DNA of 64,000 nucleotides from Hypomesus transpacificus (GCF_021917145.1 NC_061078.1:5228576-5292575); one strand, 5' to 3'; shown: positions 43,063-55,273, counted from the stretch's first letter. Program-made: numbers and translations. Notes: generated by a model from the sequence alone, not told the origin.

Positions 43063-43169
43063 TGACGTAATTGGAGATGTACGTGTTCCGATTGGCGCAA
43101 TCGGACTGACGCAATTGGACAGTGAGAATCCGATTGGCCCTCGAACCTTGAACCGAGGTAGCTAATTGG
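43063..43169 (-). promoter_or_regulatory. CCAAT-box cluster of copy 4
   Basis: Same five ATTGG motifs and TGACGTAA site as copy 2. Confidence 0.52.
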
Positions 43170-43421
43170 TCGCGATAGCCAGTCGAATGTGCTCCGGGTG
43201 CCGCTAATTCCCCCTTGCTCAGCAGTGGACGTTGGAGTCTTGCAAGACTCGTAGCTCCCGTTTAATCGCTTTCTTGACATCCCCTTGAATTTAGAGTGAG
43301 GAAAAACGACTTACAGCGTGGGCCGAATACGACCGGTCGTTTCACGCCGACACGAGGTGGCGCCTAGGACATTGCATTTCCGCGGCTGGAGACAGTGTCC
43401 GCGGCTGGAGAGTGTGTCTCT

Positions 43422-43495
43422 GGCCCGTTAGCTCAGTTGGTCAGAGCGTGGTGCTAATAACGCCAAGGTCGTGGGTTCGATCCCCATACGGGCCA
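43422..43495 (+). tRNA. tRNA-Ile-AAT: tRNA-Ile(AAT), unit 12
   Basis: Consensus. Confidence 0.97.
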
Positions 43496-43575
43496 ACCAC
43501 CCCTTTTTGGGGATCTTTTCCATTGCTTTATTTCGTTTGTGGCAAGGCTTTGGAATGCTACTGACTGGGTTTGGA

Positions 43576-43650
43576 ACGCCTATAGCTCAGTTGGGAGAGA
43601 GAGTTAGGCCGAGGGTGTCAAGGTCTCTGGTTTGATCCTCGGTTTGGGTA
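43576..43650 (+). pseudogene. tRNA-Phe-derived pseudogene, unit 12
   Basis: Same as unit 1. Confidence 0.66.
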
Positions 43651-43835
43651 AACCCGTGGTGTTTGCAAAATACCGTCTACTCAAGGAAGTGGTCGACGCG
43701 TCATTTTCAAAAAGGTCACGCCATAACACTGCAGACCACTGACTGGTCAGAGAGGATTGCGACACCGGACAAACCGGATAAACTTGTCTTATTGAACTAG
43801 CCGAGCCACTGAACAACAAACGAGCCGAAAAGCAT

Positions 43836-43908
43836 TGGAGAATGCGGGCATCGATCCCGCTACTTCTCGCATGCTAAGCGAGCGCTCTACCATTTGAGCT
43901 AATTCCCC
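43836..43908 (-). tRNA. tRNA-Ala-AGC: tRNA-Ala(AGC), unit 12
   Basis: Consensus. Confidence 0.96.
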
Positions 43909-44116
43909 CTTGCTCAGCAGTGGACGTTGGAGTCTTGCAAGACTCGTAGCTCCCGTTTAATCGCTTTCTTGACATCCCCTTGAATTTAGAGTGAGGAAAA
44001 ACGACTTACAGCGTGGGCCGAATACGACCGGTCGTTTCACGCCGACACGAGGTGGCGCCTAGGACATTGCATTTCCGCGGCTGGAGACAGTGTCCGCGGC
44101 TGGAGAGTGTGTCTCT

Positions 44117-44190
44117 GGCCCGTTAGCTCAGTTGGTCAGAGCGTGGTGCTAATAACGCCAAGGTCGTGGGTTCGATCCCCATACGGGCCA
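44117..44190 (+). tRNA. tRNA-Ile-AAT: tRNA-Ile(AAT), unit 13
   Basis: Consensus. Confidence 0.97.
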
Positions 44191-44270
44191 ACCACCCCTT
44201 TTTGGGGATCTTTTCCATTGCTTTATTTCGTTTGTGGCAAGGCTTTGGAATGCTACTGACTGGGTTTGGA

Positions 44271-44345
44271 ACGCCTATAGCTCAGTTGGGAGAGAGAGTT
44301 AGGCCGAGGGTGTCAAGGTCTCTGGTTTGATCCTCGGTTTGGGTA
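44271..44345 (+). pseudogene. tRNA-Phe-derived pseudogene, unit 13
   Basis: Same as unit 1. Confidence 0.66.
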
Positions 44346-44530
44346 AACCCGTGGTGTTTGCAAAATACCGTCTACTCAAGGAAGTGGTCAACGCGTCATT
44401 TTCAAAAAGGTCACGCCATAACACTGCAGACCACTGACTGGTCAGAGAGGATTGCGACACCGGACAAACCGGATAAACTTGTCTTATTGAACTAGCCGAG
44501 CCACTGAACAACAAACGAGCCGAAAAGCAT

Positions 44531-44597
44531 TGGAGAATGCGGGCATCGATCCCGCTACTTCTCGCATGCTAAGCGAGCGCTCTACCATTTGAGCTAA
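44531..44597 (-). pseudogene. tRNA-Ala(AGC), unit 13, interrupted by transposon copy 5
   Basis: Here the heptamer next to the element is gagctaa (44591-44597), the normal tRNA-Ala sequence, not ccgctaa. The 5' stub beyond the element (52291-52303) carries ccgctaa. Confidence 0.93.
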
Positions 44598-45622
44598 AGC
44601 TGGGGAACAATCGCCTGTTTGAGGGGGGAAGAAGGGGGAGAAGGGAGGGGGAAGAAAAAAGGAGGAAAAAGGGAGAAAAAAGGAGGAAAAAGGGAGAAGA
44701 AGAGGAAAAAGAGAGAAAAGGGGAAAGTTGAAAGTCCCCATTCATAGTTTAAACATGTTTAACCCGTTACGTTTTAAGACAATTCGAAAAAACACCCGAA
44801 ATTACGAATTTTACAGTGTTTGGGGAAGACGTAGAATGGAACCGAAGGTCCGCGGTTCGCGTCCCACCTACGGCACCTTTGACTATTTCTAATAAACACA
44901 CACACTTGAGTCTCCAAGTGTGTATGTTATCAAAATGTAACAATATAAGATAGATGGAGATACGTTGCTAATTTAGTGTAATTTCAAAACCATTTGTATC
45001 CACTAGTGCATTATTTATATTTTACAGGGTTATCTATTGTACACTATTTGCCTTTATTTGTATTCACTCCACACAGGAGTACTGTTTTTAGTTAGTTTTA
45101 ATTAGATCTATCTCTCTATCCATCCATCTATCTATCTCTCAAACTGTGTGGCTTCTGAGCTTTGTGTGCTCTTATCTGAAGCTCTGTCTTTTTGGTTTCT
45201 GCACTTACCATATCAACACTTGCATGATCCATATATTAAATATTTTAAAACAATGTGCGCAAGCAAGCGTAAAGTTAGTCACTTTTTGCTGCTCTTACTT
45301 CTTGCAGACTTGCCGTATTTGGTTAGAAAGAGTAGTGATTGGGAAATAACGACGGACTGACCAACAAATAGTTGATAAATAGAAACATTTATCCACAATT
45401 GTAAAAATAGAAATATGAACAACAACAACTAATTTAAACTATATATATATATATATACAGGCAAATGATATGCTAAATTACAATATTTACACAATGAAAA
45501 CTATATACACAATGGAAATCTAAGCATAAACTATATCTAAACAATGAAAACGATATACACACGGGAAATCTAAGCATTAACTATATCTAAACAATGAAAA
45601 CTATATACAAAGGCCCAAAGAA

Positions 45623-48600
45623 TTATTTCTTTTTTTGCTCCTCCAGCCACTGCTCTCTGGACAGAGTCTCTGCAGAGGGGCAGTAAACAGTCCCCTTATA
45701 CTGGCTGTGGCCAGTCTCTGCCGTTCTGTTCTGGCCACACCTCCAGCATTTGTTGGCCTCCACTCTCCTCTGGTGGGCACGGGGAGCTGGACCAGGAGCA
45801 GGACGAAGCTGGGGAAGGTGGGTGGTGCAGGAAGAGGGTGGGACAAAACGCAGGGCTTGGGGGACCATCAATGGAGAGGGGGCAGAGGGTGCCCTCATAC
45901 CAGGGGCTCGGGAGACAAACACCACAGTGGGGACGGCAGCAGGGCGAGGGGCAATGGTGGTAGGGCGGGGCATGATAGGGATGGGAGTGGGGGCTCCAAG
46001 GGCGGCTGAAGGGCCAGGGAAGAGCTGCCTCTGGGCTGCCAGCCTGGGTCGGACCGCTGGAGGTGGTGCTGTGGCTGCATATGTTGCCCGCCTCTTGGTC
46101 TTTGCCTGCCCTGCTGTGCTCTGCGGCAGGTGGTAGGTGTGGGCTGCTCCCTGGGGTTGAGGTGGAGCAACAGCAGGGCGGACGTTGGCAGGCGGGAGAG
46201 GCTCGGTAGCCACAGACAGAGGACCTGGCAAGTTTATGCCCTGCTGCAGCACAGCCAGATCCTGCCTCTTCACCCTCCGGTTGTACCACTGGGAGAGGGT
46301 CGACTGGTTCACCTCCACCAGCTGCAGGGTGGTGCCCTGCATGATGGCCCCATTGCCCAGGATGAGCTGCCGGACCTTGCGGTAGTCCTGCAGGATCAGA
46401 GTCCACCTGGACATGCTGCTCTTCCCCTGCTTCCTGGGACTCTTGTGGATGTCCGAGAGCCGGACGAAGATGGCCTCCACAAGGCGGCAGCAGTCTGGCC
46501 ACTGAGCAGGCGAACCAGTGGACCCCAGGACACACCTCTCCACACTCTCCACACCTGGCGTGAACTCCACCTTTTTTTTGTGGCGGAACCTTCCCTTTAT
46601 CAGCCTGTCCAGGTGCCGCGCAGCAAACACGACCCTCTGCTTGTCGTAATCCAGCAGGTCTTGCCACAGCCCCACAATGTTGCTGACCTAAGAAGGAAAG
46701 AAAACATATATTTTATATGTTTATATATTATAAATATATAAACAAATATCTGTTGTACAATGAATGTCTTGCTGACCTGCTGGTTATCGAGGGTCATGTT
46801 GGTCTGATGCCTCAGCTCCACTAAGCACTCTGCCAGTCTATCCACCCGATCCATGCCTGGCATGCCATGCTCGTCCACAGCCTGAAACATTGAACAATTT
46901 CACATTAGCGCTGAACACCTCATGGCAAAGGTATGTTATATTGACTGCTGCTGCTGTGTGTTTTATTTGTTTGCTGTCAATTACTGTGTGTTGTTCCTAA
47001 TAATGAATTGCGCTTGTATTCAGACACTTTCCTAACTACTGAACTTGTTAGTTTCTATGAATGACAGTTAATTACTAGTAGAAAGTTAACATACCAGCTG
47101 TTCTTCAGGCACCTGTGAGGAGGCACCTGGGACACAAGGCTGGGTTATGGGGGGAGGCAGGGTGGTAGCTACAGGCATGGGGGTGACAGGCAGAGTGGTG
47201 GTGGTGACAGGTAGGATGGAGGTGGTTAGAGACAAGGTGGTGGAAGGCAGGGTGGAGGAGGTGAGTGGCAGGGTGTTAGAAGGCAGGGTGGAGGAGGTGA
47301 GGGGCACGGTGGGGACCACAGGCAGGGTGGTGGAAGGCAGGGTGGAGGAGGTGAGGGGCAGGGTGGGGACCACAGGCAGGGTGGTGGAAGGCAGGGCGGA
47401 AGACGGGAGGTCTTCCGAAACACTACCAATAGTGAGGTCCTGTTCGTCATCCTCAAACCCTTCATCCGCCTGTTCCTCCTCTGTGGCGTGGTCCTCCAGC
47501 AGTTGGTCTGTCTCCTCAGAGTCGGGGTCCATGTCCTGCAAGGGCTGCCCTGTCTGCCTAAGCAGGTAGTTCACCCCAAGCAACTCTCCTGAACATGAAC
47601 AACAATGCAATGCTAATGAGTATTAAAAAACAGATATGGAACTTACCATGATGCATAAATACTGAGCTCTCAACAACATCATTATTTGTATTCATATTTG
47701 CCCTGAGACTTACCGGTGTACTTTCTCGGCGGGATGAAGGAGGGGACATACTTCCTTCCAAACACCTTCAGGCTGTTGCTGTTGACGGACTCCAGCACGT
47801 CCCCCGCGTACGTCAACAGCGCCATGCGCTTGGTGGTGATGGAGGCCGCTGCCCGGTTCTGGTTCCACCTGTTCAGGCCTTCCAGGAGGTACAGCTGGAA
47901 GTTGAGCAGGTTTGCACTCGTTCCTAAAAAAAAAAGAGAACGTGAACAATGATTAACAAGGCTATTTGAATATAATTTCATTATTAAGAATAATGTTTAG
48001 ATGAAGATCTACACCAACCTGGAATAAACCTGTTCAGGTGGCAGTGGAAGGACTCCAAGGAGGTGGAGCCTCTTGCACACCTGTATGTGGTCAGCTGGAT
48101 CCCCTCCCTGGTGGAACTGCCTGTCTCAGTGTACAGGAGTACACCTGGCACATCCTGGATGCACTTCACGTGCCTCTTCTGGGTGCGCCAGATGTGCTCC
48201 ATCTTAGGCTGGTCCAGCAGCGGAACCCCGAGCAGGTCTCTCCCCTTCTCCCCCATCAGCTCCTGCAGCAGCTGCTCAATGCGGAGGACCGTGGCGTCCA
48301 CTCCACGTGTCCTCCGCCTGCAGAACTGGGACAGCTCAGCCTTGGTGATGGCCTTGTCCACCATGTCACTGGTGATGAGGGGCACACCCTCCCTTTTGAG
48401 CTGCTCCCTCTTCACCCTGCGCAGTAGGGCTACGTCTGCTGCGTCCCACTCGAACAGGCACACAGACAGGCGGCTCATGAAGAGGGGGTACAGGGCATGG
48501 GCATCGGTGGTGCATCCCACGGCCAGCCGTCGCATAAAATGCCAGATGTCCAGCCTTATTTTCAGGTCAGGCCACCCACCAAACCTGGCCTGAAGCTTGG

Positions 48601-51542
48601 TCTCCCCCTCCTCTGAGCAGCAGCCACAGTCCACATAGAGCAGGACCGGGGGAGCTGCACCTGCCTGGGTGTACCTCTCAATGAGGCCAGAGACCATCGG
48701 GTCCAGCCCCGGTCCCTCCTGGGCAGTCAGGACACTGATGAGGACCTGGCCGATCTCATTCCCCACCGAGGTCACCCAGAATGCAGTCCCCTTTGCTGCA
48801 CCAGCCAGCTTCTTTGTCATCTGAAATGACAAAATTCACACAGAAAACTTCATGAGAGGTTTCAAAAGAAAGTCTGTTAAATAAACACAGAAGTGTATTT
48901 ATTTATTTATGTATTACTGCAGTCTAATCAAAGGCATGGATGTGTGTGTGTATGTGTGCTTGTAAGAATACAAATCATTGAGGTTTCATGTTTTCATTGT
49001 GTTGTACATAATTTACACTATGGATTTTCTTCATCCTATTACCTTTTTGGTGGAGTCCATCTTCAAAATGTTACCAAAGGTTGACGTGATGGACGCCTTT
49101 ATATGGTCCATCCGGCTGATGATGTCCCTGCCGTACACCGACAGCACCCACCGGCTGGTTGGGACATCGAGGGGCTGTGGAGGTTCCTGGCAGGTCACTG
49201 GGAAGAGGCTGGGCTGGTCAACGAAGGCCGCACACTCCCCCAAGTAGTCGGCCAGGCGGTCCAACCACTCCTCCCCATGGTTCTCCCGCAGCTGCTTCAC
49301 CAGGCACGCCGGGCTATTGCCGAGGGTCCGTTCCCGCAACATGCGGATGACCCGTATGTCACAAGCATACCTTGAAGAAAAGACAGATAAGTTTCAAGAA
49401 CTTGTTCAATTATGTAAGGACCTGCAGCAGGCATTATCAGAAAATGATTGTAGATTTTTAACTCACAAGCGTGTCAGGATCATCCTGAACTTCCTCCTGT
49501 GAGGCAGGTCCAGCTGGTCCAGGACAGCCTGACTGGTTGCCAGATGGGTCAGGCGACACACAGTGCACCTGAGTGTCTCCGTCACCATCAGGTAGTAGCG
49601 GTCCACGTCCAGGACCTTACGCACCCTCTTGTGCACACCATACCCCGTCAGCTGCTTCCCACAGGTTTGGCAGACTACCCTCACTTTCCACAAGTGATAG
49701 GGCATCCATACCAAGAGCCTGTGGGCAAAAAAGCGGTCCGGTGTTGGAGCCTGGTGGTATATCAGGGCAGAGGCTGGTGGCTCATACCAGAGCTTCAAGT
49801 TCAAACGCAGCTTGCCAGACTGAAAAAGGGTGGACGCAATCCACCGTTGGTCCTGAACTGGGATCGTCTCCTTCATTCTGACAGGAAGCCAGAAGTCAGG
49901 AGTTGGACCAGGAGCAGGGCCAGGAGCAGGGCCAGGAGCAGCAAGCTCATCCTCATCATGCACATCCTGTTACAAAACAAGAGAAATAAATATATTTATA
50001 AAAACAGAATAGCCCAATCATATGAGAACAACCTCATCTTATAAAACTAAAACAGTTCCAAGAACACAACACTTACAGCAGCCATTGCAGGGCTGGTGCT
50101 GGTCTCTGAGACAACAGTGCTGAGGCTGGAAGCTGTGCTGGGCCTCACAGAGGTCATCGCAGGGCTGGAGCGAGAAGTTGTCCTCATGGAGGCTTTGTAG
50201 GGGGTGGATGGGGGCTTTGAGAGCGGTGATTCCGTCCTCACAAAAGCCACGGCAGGGCTTGATGGTGTTCTGGGCCTCACAGAGGCCATAGGGGAACCGA
50301 AGCCAGGTGGGGGGGTCCTCACAGAGGCCATAGGGGAACCGAAAGCCAGGTGGGGGGGTCCTCACAGAGGCTGTAGGGGAACCAAAGCCAGGTGGGGTGG
50401 TCCTCACAGAGGCCATGGGTGAGCTGGCAGTGGCCTGGGTGTCTCCTGTCATGGTGGGTGGACTGGACAGAGGCTGGGAGAAGGATGGGGGGAAGCATTT
50501 GTAAAAAGTAGAAATCAATGGACTCAAATCAAGCTCTTAAGATTTAGGTTTGCTCATATTAACCTATAAATATGTATTATATTATATTTACATATAATCA
50601 TATTTACCTTTGCTTTCCTAACCACATTCACATTTGGCTTTGCAGCAGCGCCATGTGAGCCTCCAAATCGTGGTTTAGAAAACTGTGGTGACAATTAGAG
50701 CATTTATCAAAGGAATACATTGTAAACCTGAAATGCTCTTCCATTTTGCCATCATCATATGTAATCAGTGGTTGTCCATATTTGAAAGCTTGTATGACAA
50801 TAATATTGAAATACTCACCATGGACAAATTCAGTGTGGGCCGTGCTGGGACATGGGCTGAGGCAGAGGCTGAGGCCATTCCCAGTGGAGGAGGGGCAGAG
50901 GCAGAGGCTGAGGTAGAGGCTGTTCCCAGTGGGGGAGGGGCAGCACAGGTAGAGGTCTCTGCCACAGTTTGCCCAGTGGTTGGCTGTATTAAGGACAGAG
51001 AGATCCATGTCAGACATCACATTACTGAGCACATCACATAGTGATTCTTTTAGTGTTTTGGTGTCAAGAAGTCTCATTCACATTACCTTTGGGTTGTGAA
51101 AGCCACAAGCACACTGCTGTGTCCCACCAAACAGCATTCTTTGACCCCCTGACTGTAACGGGCACTTCTCAATCTGTTCCAAATAAAACAAACACTTTTT
51201 TAAAGAAAACAACCCAATAGAAATGGAGCGTTTTGACATATCTTCTATTGGTGACTAAACATGACATTGACACTGAAGTTGCTGTTCATTATGTTTATCA
51301 AGGTCCCATACTGTGACTGGTATTTCTGGCAATTCAGTCATCTTTTATAGGCCATCAGAATTTTTTTTCTGTGATCTTTTGCTCATTTTATATACCTTTT
51401 GAAAGAGGTCATACCACCTCTTCTGTCTTGGGGCTGGCCTGTTGCCTGCATCAGCAGGCCAAACCCCAGAGCTGGCAAACCTCCTCAAACGGGACATCCA
51501 TTCCCCATCCCCCATTCCTTTGTGGCTCTTTGAACTCGACAT
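45623..51542 (-). pseudogene. Transposase gene of copy 5, one frameshift
   Basis: Exons: 51396-51542, 51087-51173, 50819-50983, 50608-50682, 50077-50473, 49467-49966, 49043-49370, 48019-48820, 47714-47923, 47095-47588, 46777-46881, 45623-46687. A single extra base in the 42-bp repeat of exon 5 (gaaagcc for gaagcc, about 50341) shifts the frame upstream of DUF6729 and the catalytic domain. All other exons are open. Without the shift the product would equal that of copies 2 and 4. Confidence 0.82.
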
Positions 51543-52152
51543 CTAATAGGTAAAAGGAGCGATTTTTACACTAGTACAATAACATGTATTTATTGTTATA
51601 ATTAGCTTTTTAACATTTCAAATATTTAGCTGGCTACTATTTCCAGAAGAATATTTTTGTACTTGTTCTGGGTCACTTTATTACCACAAGTGAAAAAGTT
51701 ATATTTATTTCGTTTTGTCCCCAGTGACATATATTATATATAACAGGTTAAATATTGCTTTTGCTAGTCGGAATAACATCTGTCGCTACAGTAACCTATT
51801 AGTAATCCCTTATAAAAGTAGCTAGCTAAATGACAGCAATACTACCTGAGGAAATCTACTAACTAGCCTACATGACAAACTCTGAAATGACAAACTCTAA
51901 TATTCGTGATATTACTTGTCATTGACCCGATGAATGCTAACATGTATTGAAATGTCAAACGGATAATTATTTTGATTAGCTATGTATGTATTTACCTTTG
52001 CGGTGCGCGGTACTACAGACAACTTGAAACAGCGTATCCTTCAATGAATGAACTGACGCGACTACTGTCACTCATCTCACAACTTCGGCGGGGGTCAACC
52101 TCGGCGGGGGTCTCTGGGGTCGTGGACGCCGTTGCTACGGCTCAGCTCGGCG

Positions 52153-52259
52153 TGACGTAATTGGAGATGTACGTGTTCCGATTGGCGCAATCGGACTGAC
52201 GCAATTGGACAGTGAGAATCCGATTGGCCCTCGAACCTTGAACCGAGGTAGCTAATTGG
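52153..52259 (-). promoter_or_regulatory. CCAAT-box cluster of copy 5
   Basis: Same five ATTGG motifs and TGACGTAA site as copy 2. Confidence 0.52.
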
Positions 52260-52511
52260 TCGCGATAGCCAGTCGAATGTGCTCCGGGTGCCGCTAATTC
52301 CCCCTTGCTCAGCAGTGGACGTTGGAGTCTTGCAAGACTCGTAGCTCCCGTTTAATCGCTTTCTTGACATCCCCTTGAATTTAGAGTGAGGAAAAACGAC
52401 TTACAGCGTGGGCCGAATACGACCGGTCGTTTCACGCCGACACGAGGTGGCGCCTAGGACATTGCATTTCCGCGGCTGGAGACAGTGTCCGCGGCTGGCG
52501 AGTGTGTCTCT

Positions 52512-52585
52512 GGCCCGTTAGCTCAGTTGGTCAGAGCGTGGTGCTAATAACGCCAAGGTCGTGGGTTCGATCCCCATACGGGCCA
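52512..52585 (+). tRNA. tRNA-Ile-AAT: tRNA-Ile(AAT), unit 14
   Basis: Consensus, although the rest of this unit matches unit 4, whose tRNA-Ile is variant. Confidence 0.97.
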
Positions 52586-52665
52586 ACCACCCCTTTTTGG
52601 GGATCTTTTCCATTGCTTTATTTCGTTTGTGGCAAGGCTTTGGAATGCTACTGACTGGGTTTGGA

Positions 52666-52740
52666 ACGCCTATAGCTCAGTTGGGAGAGAGAGTTAGGCC
52701 GAGGGTGTCAAGGTCTCTGGTTTGATCCTCGGTTTGGGTA
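52666..52740 (+). pseudogene. tRNA-Phe-derived pseudogene, unit 14
   Basis: Same as unit 1. Confidence 0.66.
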
Positions 52741-52925
52741 AACCCGTGGTGTTTGCAAAATACCGTCTACTCAAGGAAGTGGTCAACGCGTCATTTTCAA
52801 AAAGGTCACGCCATAACACTGCAGACCACTGACTGGTCAGAGAGGATAGCGACACCGGATAAACCGGATAAACTTGTCTTATTGAACTAGCCGAGCCACT
52901 GAACAACAAACGAGCCGAAAAGCAT

Positions 52926-52998
52926 TGGAGAATGCGGGCATCGATCCCGCTACTTCTCGCATGCTAAGCGAGCCCTTTACCATTTGAGCTGATTCCCC
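52926..52998 (-). tRNA. tRNA-Ala-AGC: tRNA-Ala(AGC), unit 14, variant
   Basis: Carries the same changes as unit 4 (ccctttacc, gagctgattc on the plus strand). Probably weakened. Confidence 0.75.
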
Positions 52999-53206
52999 CT
53001 TGCTCAGCAGTGGATGTTGGAGTCTTGCAAGACTCGTAGCTCCCGTTTAATCGCTTTCTTGACATCCCCTTGAAATTAGAGTGAGGAAAAACGACTTACA
53101 GCGTGGGCCGAATACGACCGGTCGTTTCACGCCGACACGAGGTGGCGCCTAGGACATTGCATTTCCGCGGCTGGAGACAGTGTCCGCGGCTGGCGAGTGT
53201 GTCTCT

Positions 53207-53280
53207 GGCCCGTTAGTTCAGTTGGTCAGAGCGTGGTGCTAATAACGCCAAGGTCGTGGGTTCGATCCCCATACGGGCCA
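53207..53280 (+). tRNA. tRNA-Ile-AAT: tRNA-Ile(AAT), unit 15
   Basis: T at position 11 only, as in unit 5. Confidence 0.93.
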
Positions 53281-53360
53281 ACCACCCCTTTTTGGGGATC
53301 TTTTCCATTGCTTTATTTCGTTTGTGGCAAGGCTTTGGAATGCTACTGACTGGGTTTGGA

Positions 53361-53435
53361 ACGCCTATAGCTCAGTTGGGAGAGAGAGTTAGGCCGAGGG
53401 TGTCAAGGTCTCTGGTTTGATCCTCGGTTTGGGTA
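53361..53435 (+). pseudogene. tRNA-Phe-derived pseudogene, unit 15
   Basis: Same as unit 1. Confidence 0.66.
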
Positions 53436-53611
53436 AACCCGTGGTGTTTGCAAAATACCGTCTACTCAAGGAAGTGGTCAACGCGTCATTTTCAAAAAGG
53501 TCACGCCATAACACTGCAGACCACTGACTGGTCAGAGAGGATTGCGACACCGGATAAACTTGTCTTATTGAACTAGCCGAGCCACTGAACAACAAACGAG
53601 CCGAAAAGCAT

Positions 53612-53684
53612 TGGAGAATGCGGGCATCGATCCCGCTACTTCTCGCATGCTAAGCGAGCGCTCTACCATTTGAGCTAATTCCCC
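53612..53684 (-). tRNA. tRNA-Ala-AGC: tRNA-Ala(AGC), unit 15
   Basis: Consensus. Confidence 0.96.
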
Positions 53685-53892
53685 CTTGCTCAGCAGTGGA
53701 CGTTGGAGTCTTGCAAGACTCGTAGCTCCCGTTTAATCGCTTTCTTGACATCCCCTTGAATTTAGAGTGAGGAAAAACGACTTACAGCGTGGGCCGAATA
53801 CGACCGGTCGTTTCACGCCGACACGAGGTGGCGCCTAGGACATTGCATTTCCGCGGCTGGAGACAGTGTCCGCGGCTGGCGAGTGTGTCTCT

Positions 53893-53966
53893 GGCCCGTT
53901 AGCTCAGTTGGTCAGAGCGTGGTGCTAATAACGCCAAGGTCGTGGGTTCGATCCCCATACGGGCCA
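53893..53966 (+). tRNA. tRNA-Ile-AAT: tRNA-Ile(AAT), unit 16
   Basis: Consensus. Confidence 0.97.
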
Positions 53967-54046
53967 ACCACCCCTTTTTGGGGATCTTTTCCATTGCTTT
54001 ATTTCGTTTGTGGCAAGGCTTTGGAATGCTACTGACTGGGTTTGGA

Positions 54047-54121
54047 ACGCCTATAGCTCAGTTGGGAGAGAGAGTTAGGCCGAGGGTGTCAAGGTCTCTG
54101 GTTTGATCCTCGGTTTGGGTA
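54047..54121 (+). pseudogene. tRNA-Phe-derived pseudogene, unit 16
   Basis: Same as unit 1. Confidence 0.66.
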
Positions 54122-54306
54122 AACCCGTGGTGTTTGCAAAATACCGTCTACTCAAGGAAGTGGTCAACGCGTCATTTTCAAAAAGGTCACGCCATAACAC
54201 TGCAGACCACTGACTGGTCAGAGAGGATTGCGACACCGGACAAACCGGATAAACTTGTCTTATTGAACTAGCCGAGCCACTGAACAACAAACGAGCCGAA
54301 AAGCAT

Positions 54307-54379
54307 TGGAGAATGCGGGCATCGATCCCGCTACTTCTCGCATGCTAAGCGAGCGCTCTACCATTTGAGCTAATTCCCC
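54307..54379 (-). tRNA. tRNA-Ala-AGC: tRNA-Ala(AGC), unit 16
   Basis: Consensus. Confidence 0.96.
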
Positions 54380-54587
54380 CTTGCTCAGCAGTGGACGTTG
54401 GAGTCTTGCAAGACTCGTAGCTCCCGTTTAATCGCTTTCTTGACATCCCCTTGAATTTAGAGTGAGGAAAAACGACTTACAGCGTGGGCCGAATACGACC
54501 GGTCGTTTCACGCCGACACGAGGTGGCGCCTAGGACATTGCATTTCCGCGGCTGGAGACAGTGTCCGCGGCTGGCGAGTGTGTCTCT

Positions 54588-54661
54588 GGCCCGTTAGCTC
54601 AGTTGGTCAGAGCGTGGTGCTAATAACGCCAAGGTCGTGGGTTCGATCCCCATACGGGCCA
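54588..54661 (+). tRNA. tRNA-Ile-AAT: tRNA-Ile(AAT), unit 17
   Basis: Consensus. Confidence 0.97.
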
Positions 54662-54741
54662 ACCACCCCTTTTTGGGGATCTTTTCCATTGCTTTATTTC
54701 GTTTGTGGCAAGGCTTTGGAATGCTACTGACTGGGTTTGGA

Positions 54742-54816
54742 ACGCCTATAGCTCAGTTGGGAGAGAGAGTTAGGCCGAGGGTGTCAAGGTCTCTGGTTTG
54801 ATCCTCGGTTTGGGTA
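54742..54816 (+). pseudogene. tRNA-Phe-derived pseudogene, unit 17
   Basis: Same as unit 1. Confidence 0.66.
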
Positions 54817-54992
54817 AACCCGTGGTGTTTGCAAAATACCGTCTACTCAAGGAAGTGGTCAACGCGTCATTTTCAAAAAGGTCACGCCATAACACTGCAG
54901 ACCACTGACTGGTCAGAGAGGATTGCGACACCGGATAAACTTGTCTTATTGAACTAGCCGAGCCACTGAACAACAAACGAGCCGAAAAGCAT

Positions 54993-55065
54993 TGGAGAAT
55001 GCGGGCATCGATCCCGCTACTTCTCGCATGCTAAGCGAGCGCTCTACCATTTGAGCTAATTCCCC
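54993..55065 (-). tRNA. tRNA-Ala-AGC: tRNA-Ala(AGC), unit 17
   Basis: Consensus. Confidence 0.96.
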
Positions 55066-55273
55066 CTTGCTCAGCAGTGGACGTTGGAGTCTTGCAAGAC
55101 TCGTAGCTCCCGTTTAATCGCTTTCTTGACATCCCCTTGAATTTAGAGTGAGGAAAAACGACTTACAGCGTGGGCCGAATACGACCGGTCGTTTCACGCC
55201 GACACGAGGTGGCGCCTAGGACATTGCATTTCCGCGGCTGGAGACAGTGTCCGCGGCTGGAGAGTGTGTCTCT

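Larger units (their letters stand above)
35507..43200 (-). mobile_element. DUF6729/Dada-like DNA transposon, copy 4 (7,694 bp, looks whole)
   Basis: Collinear with copy 2 at a constant offset of 20,481 bp over the whole gene, with the same termini and with ccgctaa on both sides (35500-35506, 43201-43207). It differs from copy 2 by a few substitutions, a longer polypurine tract and a slightly different TA run. Confidence 0.88.
43208..44590. repeat. tRNA tandem array, block 4 (units 12-13)
   Basis: Two 695-bp units between copies 4 and 5. The layout parallels block 1 between copies 1 and 2, including the ggagag variant of the 19-bp repeat. Confidence 0.95.
44598..52290 (-). mobile_element. DUF6729/Dada-like DNA transposon, copy 5 (7,693 bp, near-complete)
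   Basis: Collinear with copy 2 (offset 29,570, then 29,571 after a 1-bp insertion near 50341). The termini are standard, but the flanking heptamers differ: gagctaa at left and ccgctaa at right (52291-52297). The mismatch points to recombination or conversion after insertion. Confidence 0.88.
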
